Origin: Strigomonas culicis
Taxonomy: Eukaryota > Euglenozoa > Kinetoplastea > Trypanosomatida > Trypanosomatidae
DNA: 21,833 nucleotides
Direction of reading: 5' to 3'
NCBI GenBank assembly: GCA_000482145.1
Contig: AUXH01000317.1
Span: forward strand, 1 to 21,833
The notes beneath the pieces are model-generated. The model searched no databases. It had not been told where the DNA came from and saw nothing but the letters and a program-made list of their open reading frames with translations. The translations under genes and the position numbers were made by a program. The first letter of the stretch is position 1. Each line of letters starts with the position of its first letter. Shown here piece after piece: positions 15,364 to 21,833 of the stretch.

Positions 15364-16851
15364 ATGAAAAAGTTCCTTTCCAAGGTGACGGGGTCCTTCA
15401 AGGTGAAGCGCACCCCCATCGCCCCGTGCGACTGCCGCGACTTCATAGCCGCCGTGCCGGACGCGCCGGATCTGACGTACCTGCGCAGCGTCGTGCAGGA
15501 GCGCCACTTCGGCGGCGCGCCGGCGGCGGACTCGCCCTTGGAGCAGGACCGCCGCGACCACGTCGTGCGCAGCACCGTGTTCGACCTCGTGCACCGCTGC
15601 GGGGCCGGCGGCCGCTGCACCTGCGCCGGCGCGCCGGCGTGCCGCTACCCGCAGTGCTTCACCCTCCGCCCCATCACGAAGGGCGCGGAGGTGCAGGCCG
15701 AGCGACAGGCCTACGAGGTGGACGACGCGCCGACCGCGCCCATCCGCGCGCTGGTCGCGCTGGCGCGGGCGGAAAAGTTGGAGGAGGCCGTCCAGGGCAT
15801 CCAGCACCTCGTCGACAGCCGGCTGCGCGAGAGCGCGCCCGGGAAGGACCTGTGCCACACGCTCGGCATCGACGGCGAGGCGGGGAACGAGTTCCACCCC
15901 GGGCGGCCCAAGTACGGCGAGGACAGCGCCATGGCGGGCGTGAACCCGCTGCAGGCCGACGCGGCGCTGCGCGAGGAGGTGATGGGGCTGTACCTGTGGC
16001 GCGCGTCGCTGCTCGTCTGCCTCCGCCGCGACCCGCCCGCCGTCCACTCGCTGCTGAACCTGGCGGACGCGCTGACGCAGGAGCACCGCCGCAAGCCGTA
16101 CTGCGCGGCCGCCACGTGGGCGGCGCTGAACGACATGGAGGTCATCTACTACCGCAGCGTCCTCAAGCAGTACCAGCACTTCCCCCTGTCCGAGTCCTTC
16201 GCGACCGGCCGCGACCTGCTGCTCGCGAAGGTGTTCGAGGCGGTGCGGCACGACGACTACTACACCCAGTACTGCACGCACGTCGTCTTCTCCAAGGAGG
16301 TCACCGCCACCGTGTCGCGCGCGCAGGCCGCGCAGGTGAACGGCGACGTCAGCGAGGACCCCATGCGCAGCCTCTGCCTCGTGCTGAGCATCCCCTACTA
16401 CCGCTTCCGCATCAGCGACGCCTTCTGGAAGCACTTCTTCAACCTGCTGTGCATGCCCCCCATCCCGCCGCCGACGGAGAGCGAAAGGGAGCAGGACCCC
16501 GCCACCCTCATGGGCCTCACGCCCAACCACGTGCTCGACGCGGTCGGCCGCAGCATACTGCTGCACCACCTTGTTCTCTTCGCCGACACGCGGCGGAAAG
16601 AGATCGACAGCGGCATCGTCGCCGACCGCGTCGAGCTCTTCAAGGCGAAGGGCATGCAGCCCCACCGGAGCGACTACGATCAGGTGCTGACCGACCAGGA
16701 GTTCAGCATCGCCATGGCCAGGATGCGGCAGCTGCTGGTCGTGGTGAAGTCGCACGAGGAGCAGGCGGGCCGCTTGGCTGGCGAGGCGGGTGCGGCCTCC
16801 AAACTAGAGGGCGGTCGCCGCCCTGCTGCTGGCGGCGCACAGGCGCAGTAA
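15364..16851 (+). CDS. Unrecognised 495-residue protein with an N-terminal cysteine cluster
   Basis: I do not recognise a family. The N-terminus (residues 1-18) is strongly basic. Cysteines at 22 and 24, and a denser set at 79, 85, 87, 93 and 98 (spacing C-x5-C-x-C-x5-C-x4-C, with a His at 77), could bind zinc, but no named finger fits. Residues 120-470 look like a mixed, mainly helical globular region with aromatic-rich segments such as VIYYRSVLKQYQHFP at 260-274, DDYYTQYC at 297-304, and IPYYRFRISDAFWKHFFNLL at 343-362. The C-terminal 25 residues are Ala/Gly-rich. No transmembrane segment or signal peptide is apparent. The gene is the last of the plus-strand cluster, and downstream lies the convergent strand switch. 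Third codon positions are nearly all G or C, which also creates long spurious ORFs on the opposite strand. Confidence 0.78.
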   Translation: MKKFLSKVTGSFKVKRTPIAPCDCRDFIAAVPDAPDLTYLRSVVQERHFGGAPAADSPLEQDRRDHVVRSTVFDLVHRCGAGGRCTCAGAPACRYPQCFTLRPITKGAEVQAERQAYEVDDAPTAPIRALVALARAEKLEEAVQGIQHLVDSRLRESAPGKDLCHTLGIDGEAGNEFHPGRPKYGEDSAMAGVNPLQADAALREEVMGLYLWRASLLVCLRRDPPAVHSLLNLADALTQEHRRKPYCAAATWAALNDMEVIYYRSVLKQYQHFPLSESFATGRDLLLAKVFEAVRHDDYYTQYCTHVVFSKEVTATVSRAQAAQVNGDVSEDPMRSLCLVLSIPYYRFRISDAFWKHFFNLLCMPPIPPPTESEREQDPATLMGLTPNHVLDAVGRSILLHHLVLFADTRRKEIDSGIVADRVELFKAKGMQPHRSDYDQVLTDQEFSIAMARMRQLLVVVKSHEEQAGRLAGEAGAASKLEGGRRPAAGGAQAQ

Positions 16852-17665
16852 TGGTTGCCTTTTCAAATACACTTATAACTTAACTGTCTTACATACCCAC
16901 ACCACCCCATTTAAGGTAAACTGTCAAAACAACTCTTGTGCTCAAGTGATGGCGCCGCCGTCGGCCGCTGAAGAGGTGACGCTGGTTTGCTTTGTCCTTT
17001 GTGTCAGATGGGCTTCTCTCCGACCCCTCCCTCTTTCCTTTTAGACTTCATACGCCGCGCGTCTTGTTCGGGGGAGGGGGGGGGTCGTCCGCTCCTCGCG
17101 GTGCGACGCACGCCCTGGCGGCGTTGGCAGGGCGCTGCGGTGGGCGCCCTGCGGCCCGCGGTAGGCGCGGGGGTACGTGGCCGCCTACCCAGGGGCCTGG
17201 CTACGCCCCGGATGACCGCCCTGGCAGGGGTTCGAGCGCCCCCCCGACGCTTTTTTTTTTTGGATGAGCTTGGGCTTGGAAAAGAAAGAAAGCGAGAGAG
17301 CGGGAGAGGAAAGAAGCATCGTGATGGCGATTCGTGCATTTTTTGAAGGCATCATGACATGGGGGGTTGGCACAGCAGTGGTGGCTGCTGCGCCTCGGCT
17401 TGATGGTCTGCTGCTCTTTTTGTTTTCTTTCCGTTTTTATATGGGTGATACAAGGTGTTTTACTAGAGGTACAGTATATAGGAGAAAAACCAAAGTACAA
17501 AAAAAGAAACAGCACGTGTATCCATGGATCAACTGGCTCACTGAATGGAAACGACATTCAGATGAGGGAAGGAGATGGAGAAGGAAAAAAAAAAAAGAAG
17601 GAAAAAGAAAGGTGCACAAACAAACAAACAAAAAACAGAAAACTGGTAAATCGTACAGCATCTAT
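16852..17665. other. Convergent strand-switch region between opposing gene clusters
   Basis: The last plus-strand gene ends at 16851 and the minus-strand gene ends at 17666, so transcripts converge here. In trypanosomatids such regions end polycistronic transcription and sometimes hold RNA polymerase III genes. No protein gene is supported. The first part (16852-17040) is ordinary 3' UTR-like sequence. The middle (17050-17250) is GC-rich with G runs and hairpins and ends at a T11 run (17251-17261). The right part is purine-rich on the plus strand (A12 at about 17585-17596, CAAA repeats near 17617-17635), which reads as a pyrimidine-rich 3' UTR of the minus-strand gene. Confidence 0.75.
17052..17261 (+). 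other. GC-rich structured block ending in T11, candidate boundary element or ncRNA
   Basis: The block carries G5-A-G9 at 17070-17084. A 9-bp perfect hairpin has arms at 17127-17135 and 17144-17152 and an 8-base loop. An 8-bp perfect inverted repeat lies at 17160-17167 with 17182-17189, and a 5-bp stem at 17192-17196 with 17205-17209. GGTTCGAGCGC at 17229-17239 resembles a polymerase III B box (consensus GGTTCGANTCC, two mismatches), and 11 bases separate it from T11 at 17251, the spacing expected in a tRNA gene. I could not fold a proper cloverleaf, and the T-stem bases do not pair cleanly, so no tRNA is called. It may be a tRNA relic, another polymerase III RNA, or a terminator; all are inference. 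Confidence 0.35.
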
Positions 17666-20600
17666 TTACAGTATATGGTTCAGGTCCAGATGGGCCATCA
17701 TTTCGGTCAGGGAGTGGTAGGGGCCGTGGTTGCCCTCCGCGTTCTGCATGGCCGACAGCGCCTGCTGCAGAACCTCTTCCACCTCGTCGTCGTCGTCCTC
17801 CGCGGCCACGAGCCGGCTGGTGGGGTTCGTGGAGAAGATCTGGTACTCCGCCTCGCTCGGGAAGAAGATGGACGGCGCCGCCGCCGACAGCGCGGGCGCC
17901 TCCTGCGGCGGCTGTTGCGGCTGCTGCTGCTGGTGCGCAGCAAAGACGCTCTCGTCGAGCTGCTGGCACTCGTTCGCGTAGTTCTCGATGGTGACGTTCG
18001 GCAGCACGATGCCGAAGAGGCATGGCCGCACGACGATGAACTGGTCGCTGTCCGCGAGCTCCGGGCCGTCGAGCGGCGTCGGTTGGCGCAGCACCACGTC
18101 TAGGCGCTGCTGGTCGTGGATGCGGTTGCGGGCCTGGCTGGTGCGTGTGCCGCACAGCAGCTTGATGTCCTTGTCGCTAAAGCTGTCCTCGTCGCCCTGC
18201 TTCTGCCGGAGGAAGACGAACGGGTTGTAGTTGTGCGCCGCGTTGCGGAAGTACTCCACCATCGCCTTGGCGCTGCCGCTGTCGGCGAACTCGATGAAGC
18301 CGAAGCAGAGCTGGCTGTAGTTGGTGCCGTTCGCCTGGCCGCCGGGCAGCATGCTCTCCTTGTCCTCGCGGCACAGGCGCACCTTGTTGAACTCGCCGAA
18401 GTGCAGCAGCAGCCGCCGCACCTGCGCCGACGTGAAGCACGACGGCATCTTGGTGATGTACACGGTGCAGTCGTTGTCGTGGTGCAGGCCGGGCACCGTC
18501 TTGGGCGCGGCGCCGCTCTGCTCCGCCCACGTCCGCAGTGTCTGCGCCACGATGGGCGCGGCGGTGCTCTCCGTGGAGATGTCAGCCGAGATGCCCTGCG
18601 TGTACTCACTGGCGGGGCTCAGCGTCACCTGCGGCGCGGCGCGGCCGCCGTCGCCGGCGGCCGCCGCGGGCAGCTTGGGCTTGCCGCCGCTGCCACTGCC
18701 GCTGCTCGGCGGGGTGCGGGTGATGACGCGCCGCGGCGTCGGCCGCGCGCTGGGCGTGACGGTGGCCGGCCGCTTGCTGGAGAGCGTCGCGCCGTGGTCG
18801 ACGGACGTGTCAGCGGACGACATGCGCGGCGTGCTGGCGCCGCTGCCGGACGACGCGGTGCGCGTGGCGCCGTAGAAGTCGGCCACGTAGGCGTCGTACT
18901 CCTTCACGTTCTCGTCCTTCTTTGCGCGCGTCTTGTTGCGCCGCCGCCACAGCGACGTCATCTCCTCCAGTGAGTCGACGAGCGTCACCCACGGCCGGTT
19001 CTGCTGCTCCGTCTCGAGCTGCGTGGGCGTGCAGGCCTCCGCCGCGAGAAAGCGCTTCGCCTCCTGGATCTCCTTGTGGTACGTGCGCAGCATCTTCACC
19101 GCGAAGGTGCACGGCGTGCCGGGCAGGTACGCGTACTCGAAGAAGTAGGCGCACAGCACGGCCGCCACGCGCCGCGCCTCGCGCTGGGCACCGTTGTCCA
19201 GCACCAGCATCATCATGGACCGCGCGATGCGGAGCACGAAGCTGCCCGCCTTGCCCCCCGCGCCGCCCTCGGGGTCGCGGTGCGCCTGCGCGTTGCTCGG
19301 GCGGCGGATGCCCAGCTCCCGGTGCAGCTCCATCAGCGCGCCCGACAGCGGCGTCGAGAGCAGCAGCGCGTTGTGCGACAGCAGGGCGCCGCTGAGCAGC
19401 TCCGCGAGCTCGCCCGCCTGCGCCTCGCCGGACTGCTCGTGCAGCACCAGTGCCTTCATCGTCTCCGCCAGCTGCGTCGCGTCGATGTTCGGCGCGGCCA
19501 GCGTCTCGCGGATGCGCTGGAGCAGCCCGCTCGGCGTCCGCGGGCCGGCCGCGGTGGCGGCGGTGCTGGGGTTCGCGGCGGTGGGGGGCGTCGCCGGGCC
19601 TGAGGTGGCGGCGGGGCCGCGGCCGAGGTAGCGCGCGACGAGCGGGCGGGACTGGCCGTGCGGCACGAAGTTGTGGATCTTCGACGCCGCCTCGCGCGCC
19701 ATCGCCTCGGAGGAGAAGAAGGCGACGCCGCTGCGGCGCTGCTTGCCGCCGACATTCATGAGGTCCGGCAGCACCTCCGCGTCGAGCGCGCCCATCGGGT
19801 AGAAGATCTTGAAGAGCGTCTTCTTCTGCGTCTGCGCGGCAAGGTTGTGCACACCGACGAGGTGCTCGTAGCTCTGGCTGGTCGTGCGCAGTATGTGCTG
19901 GTCGATGTCGTCGAACACGGCGAAGCTGTCCGTCGGGCTCTCGACGGCGGGCGCGCCGCCCTGCAGCACCGCCAGCGCGAGCGGCTCGGACTGGCCGATC
20001 GGCACGACGCCGTCGAGGCGCGCGACGGCGTCGCCGGCGAGCGCGGCGCTGGGGTACCAGACCACCGCGCTCATGCTGCGGCAGCCCCAGTTGCGCTTGG
20101 GGCTGCCGCGCGGGGGCCACGGCTCGCAGCCGACCGCGCCGCTCGGCATCACGTTGCGGCGCAGCACGCTCGTCGCCTTCTCCGGGTCGAGCCCGTGCAC
20201 GGCGACCACGGCGTGGTGCTCGACGAGGCTGCCGTAGCGGTCCCACATCTCAGCCTGCGCGCGCGCGAGCTCCGCCGGCGGCAGCACCCACGGCACGGCC
20301 TCCGTCGGGAGCGCGGCGCCGGACAGCAGCGAGCCCTCCGCGTCGGGGCCGCAGTAACGCACGGTCAGCGGCTGGTGCTGCCCGTTCGGCACGAAGTCGT
20401 TGATCTTCTCCACGCCGACCATCGCGAAATCTTTACGCGTGAAGAAGACGACGCCGATGCGGCGGCGGCACGCCTGGCACGCGGCGGCCAGCGGCGGCGG
20501 CAGCTCGGAGGGCTCCATCACCACCGCGTCGGAGGCGCCCATCGGGAAGAAGATGTTCGACAGCTGCTTTCGGCTCGTGCGCTGCTCCAGGTTGAAGACG

Positions 20601-20941
20601 ATCACCATGTGCTGCCCGCGCTCCACGCAGGCCGGGCTGAACGTCTTGCGCACGAAGGCCTCCAGCTGCTGCTGCGTGGCCGCGTCGTCCAGCGTCGCCG
20701 GGCTGCGCTGCGCGCCGGCCGCCCAGCTCGTCGTGTAGTCCGCCGCGCGCGGCCCGGCCGGGGCCGCGAAGAGCGGCACCTCGAAGGCCTTCGCGGCGGG
20801 GTTGAGGGTGCGCGGCGCGGCGGGCGCCGACGAGCTCGACGTGACGGTGAAGAAGGCGGGGGCGTCGGACCCGACGGCGCTGCTGCTGGAGCTCTTCAGC
20901 CGCTCGCCGTTGGAGGAACTGGGGCGCGGGGTGGAGCTCAT
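17666..20941 (-). CDS. Multi-RRM RNA-binding protein, 1091 residues
   Basis: The product is a large putative RNA-binding protein. After a Ser/Ala/Pro-rich tail (1-90), three related RRM-like repeats occur at about 111-196, 242-325 and 359-438. Each has a hydrophobic RNP2-like strand (VIVFNL, VVAVHG, LVGVHNL), an FPMGA-like turn (altered in the second), an RNP1-like strand (GVVFF, AVVWY, GVAFF) and a last strand preceded by P-x-GQ-x-x-PL. A helical region covers about 471-690, followed by a disordered Ser/Thr/Pro stretch to 820. A more canonical RRM lies at 825-900, with VYITKM at 827-832 and LCFGFIEFA at 878-886. The tail has a Gln-rich run (about 1003-1013) and an acidic patch (1049-1055). 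Trypanosomatids rely on such proteins to control mRNA fate; the specific role is unknown. It is transcribed opposite to all other genes in the window. Confidence 0.85.
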   Translation of the reverse strand: MSSTPRPSSSNGERLKSSSSSAVGSDAPAFFTVTSSSSAPAAPRTLNPAAKAFEVPLFAAPAGPRAADYTTSWAAGAQRSPATLDDAATQQQLEAFVRKTFSPACVERGQHMVIVFNLEQRTSRKQLSNIFFPMGASDAVVMEPSELPPPLAAACQACRRRIGVVFFTRKDFAMVGVEKINDFVPNGQHQPLTVRYCGPDAEGSLLSGAALPTEAVPWVLPPAELARAQAEMWDRYGSLVEHHAVVAVHGLDPEKATSVLRRNVMPSGAVGCEPWPPRGSPKRNWGCRSMSAVVWYPSAALAGDAVARLDGVVPIGQSEPLALAVLQGGAPAVESPTDSFAVFDDIDQHILRTTSQSYEHLVGVHNLAAQTQKKTLFKIFYPMGALDAEVLPDLMNVGGKQRRSGVAFFSSEAMAREAASKIHNFVPHGQSRPLVARYLGRGPAATSGPATPPTAANPSTAATAAGPRTPSGLLQRIRETLAAPNIDATQLAETMKALVLHEQSGEAQAGELAELLSGALLSHNALLLSTPLSGALMELHRELGIRRPSNAQAHRDPEGGAGGKAGSFVLRIARSMMMLVLDNGAQREARRVAAVLCAYFFEYAYLPGTPCTFAVKMLRTYHKEIQEAKRFLAAEACTPTQLETEQQNRPWVTLVDSLEEMTSLWRRRNKTRAKKDENVKEYDAYVADFYGATRTASSGSGASTPRMSSADTSVDHGATLSSKRPATVTPSARPTPRRVITRTPPSSGSGSGGKPKLPAAAAGDGGRAAPQVTLSPASEYTQGISADISTESTAAPIVAQTLRTWAEQSGAAPKTVPGLHHDNDCTVYITKMPSCFTSAQVRRLLLHFGEFNKVRLCREDKESMLPGGQANGTNYSQLCFGFIEFADSGSAKAMVEYFRNAAHNYNPFVFLRQKQGDEDSFSDKDIKLLCGTRTSQARNRIHDQQRLDVVLRQPTPLDGPELADSDQFIVVRPCLFGIVLPNVTIENYANECQQLDESVFAAHQQQQPQQPPQEAPALSAAAPSIFFPSEAEYQIFSTNPTSRLVAAEDDDDEVEEVLQQALSAMQNAEGNHGPYHSLTEMMAHLDLNHIL

Positions 20942-21018
20942 TTTTTTTTTTTGCTTTTATAGATGTGCGTGTATATTGATTTTTTTTTTATATTTTTGTG
21001 TTACCTTTTTTTCTCTCT

Positions 21019-21146
21019 CTTTATAAATATATATAGATTTGTGTTTGCGTATACAATTATATATATGTATATGTATATATTTCGTCGATGGTGTGCGTTT
21101 TAGTGTTGTGCGTGTATGAAAAAAGAATGAGTACAAAAAAAAAAAA
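21019..21146 (-). promoter_or_regulatory. Candidate trans-splice acceptor for the multi-RRM gene
   Basis: Read on the minus strand, a T12 run (21146-21135) and a second T-rich stretch (to about 21119) are followed by sequence with no AG until 21020-21019. That AG would give a roughly 77-base 5' UTR ending in A11 directly before the ATG. Other AGs follow closely in an AGAGAG stretch, so the exact site is uncertain. Confidence 0.45.
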
Positions 21147-21326
21147 GCTCCCTTTAGCGTGAACTGTTCTTGTCCTTCGTTTTTCTTTATTAGTATATAA
21201 CTATATATGTATATATATATATAGATAGACAGGCAGTTAATATATGCAAGTGCCACGAACTAACTGTATATATTTTGAATGTATAAAACGGACCAATCGA
21301 AAGAAATTCGAGAAGAAAAAAAAAAG

Positions 21327-21346
21327 GTGTGCGTGTGTGTGTGTGT
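21327..21346 (+). repeat. (GT)n dinucleotide microsatellite
   Basis: A short GT tract with one GC interruption lies in the AT-rich spacer. It accounts for the Cys/Val run in an otherwise meaningless ORF here. Confidence 0.9.
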
Positions 21347-21793
21347 ATCTAAAAATGAAATAAGCAAAACGATCAACGGTAAAAAAGAAAAAGAAATTGA
21401 ATTTATAAGTGAACTCAGAAAACTAATCCGAATGAGCTATCCTTTTTATTCGTTTCTTTTTCAAAACTTTCAACGGTTTGTTTATTTATTGAGATTTTTT
21501 TTTAAACAATTAGAGGTACAGTGTATATATTTTTTTGCTTTACAGAATTTTGTGCTGGGAATAAAAATTGTACGCTGAAAAGCGTGATAAAGAAAACTAG
21601 AAAAAAAAGAAATAATTCAATTATGTGCGATGATTAGTGTTTTTATACGATTATTATTTCAAGAAAAAAAAAGGGGTGAAAATACAGAAGTGGAGTAATA
21701 ATAATAAAAGAAAAAAAAACTTTATATAATATATATATAAAATGGAGGTAACAACCTCAGGAGTTCCTTTTGAAAAAAGGTAGAACGAACAGT

Positions 21794-21800
<7 letters not shown>

Positions 21801-21827
<27 letters not shown>
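21801..21827 (+). repeat. (GA)n dinucleotide microsatellite at the window end
   Basis: About 13 uninterrupted GA units close the window. Read on the minus strand this is a CT tract, so it could serve as the polypyrimidine tract of a minus-strand transcript, though an A-rich stretch and no gene start follow directly. Confidence 0.9.
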
Positions 21828-21830
<3 letters not shown>

Positions 21831-21833
21831 GAA

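Larger units (their letters stand above)
20942..21833. other. AT-rich non-coding region upstream of the minus-strand gene
   Basis: No protein or RNA gene is supported. The sequence is dominated by A and T runs, TA repeats (about 21043-21080, 21192-21232, 21722-21741), a GT repeat and a terminal GA repeat. The only ORFs, such as 21279-21578, are Lys/Phe-rich translations of these simple sequences. It probably holds the leader of the minus-strand gene and the 3' UTR or intergenic spacer of its upstream neighbour outside the window; a divergent start region is also possible. Confidence 0.6.

Noticed and set aside
15259..16755. A 498-codon open frame on the minus strand inside the cysteine-cluster gene, and a 546-codon frame in another plus frame
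   Set aside because: Composition is dominated by His/Arg/Val/Ala/Gly from reading saturated G/C third positions, there are no family motifs, and it overlaps a gene with a proper splice signal. GC-rich genes here have few stop codons in any frame.
17177..17250. A tRNA gene ending before the T11 run
   Set aside because: B-box-like motif and 3' spacing are suggestive, but no convincing A box, acceptor stem pairing or anticodon arm could be drawn, and the T-stem is mispaired. Kept only as a low-confidence structured element.
18810..20962. Long frames of 478 codons (minus) and 434 codons (plus) overlapping the multi-RRM gene
   Set aside because: Arg/Ala-rich shadows; the sense frame carries clear RRM motifs and covers them fully.
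21279..21578. A 99-codon ORF in the AT-rich right end
   Set aside because: Its sequence is Lys, Cys/Val and Phe runs from A, GT and T repeats; no splice signal in the plus orientation and no domain.
1..21833. Transposable elements, CRISPR arrays, or a clustered defence or biosynthetic system
   Set aside because: No transposase, reverse transcriptase, long direct repeats or regularly spaced repeats were seen; the genes are unrelated housekeeping or lineage-specific genes in a polycistronic unit.

Overview
The window looks like nuclear DNA of a kinetoplastid protist, most likely a trypanosomatid. It carries long intronless ORFs close together on one strand, separated by roughly 300-460 base AT-rich gaps. 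Almost every gap ends in a polypyrimidine tract followed by an AG just before the next start codon, the expected layout for spliced-leader trans-splicing of polycistronic transcripts. Protein families are eukaryotic (sds22, prefoldin, ELO elongase, V-ATPase d). The species cannot be named from the sequence alone.

Layout. Bases 1-180 are a GC-rich, C-run-bearing non-coding block at the window edge (with one N), followed by AT-rich leader sequence. Nine plus-strand genes follow: an sds22/PPP1R7-like leucine-rich repeat protein (503-1789), prefoldin subunit 6 (2123-2533), a 1614-residue coiled-coil protein of unknown function (2938-7782), a protein with an NDUFA12/NDUFAF2-like complex I domain and a mitochondrial-type N-terminus (8163-9629), a PUFA-type ELO fatty acid elongase (10004-10741), a 110-residue single-pass membrane protein (11104-11436), an LRR plus coiled-coil protein (11731-13482), V-ATPase V0 subunit d (13835-14902) and an unrecognised protein with a cysteine cluster (15364-16851). 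A convergent strand-switch region (16852-17665) holds a GC-rich hairpin-rich block and a T11 run. One minus-strand gene (20941-17666) encodes a 1091-residue multi-RRM RNA-binding protein. The last 890 bases are AT-rich, simple-repeat-filled upstream sequence with no supported gene.

The genes are functionally unrelated, as expected when transcription is polycistronic and regulation is post-transcriptional. The most unusual large-scale feature is base composition. The first two genes and the start of the third are about 40% GC, while the end of the third and most later genes reach 65-88% GC in sampled lines, with a low-GC island at the small membrane-protein gene. I found no mobile element, CRISPR array, rRNA or convincing tRNA, and no clear new multi-gene system. 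The best candidates for something undescribed are the structured block in the convergent region, the triplicated RRM-like repeat in the minus-strand protein, and the three lineage-specific proteins (giant coiled coil, cysteine-cluster protein, small membrane protein).
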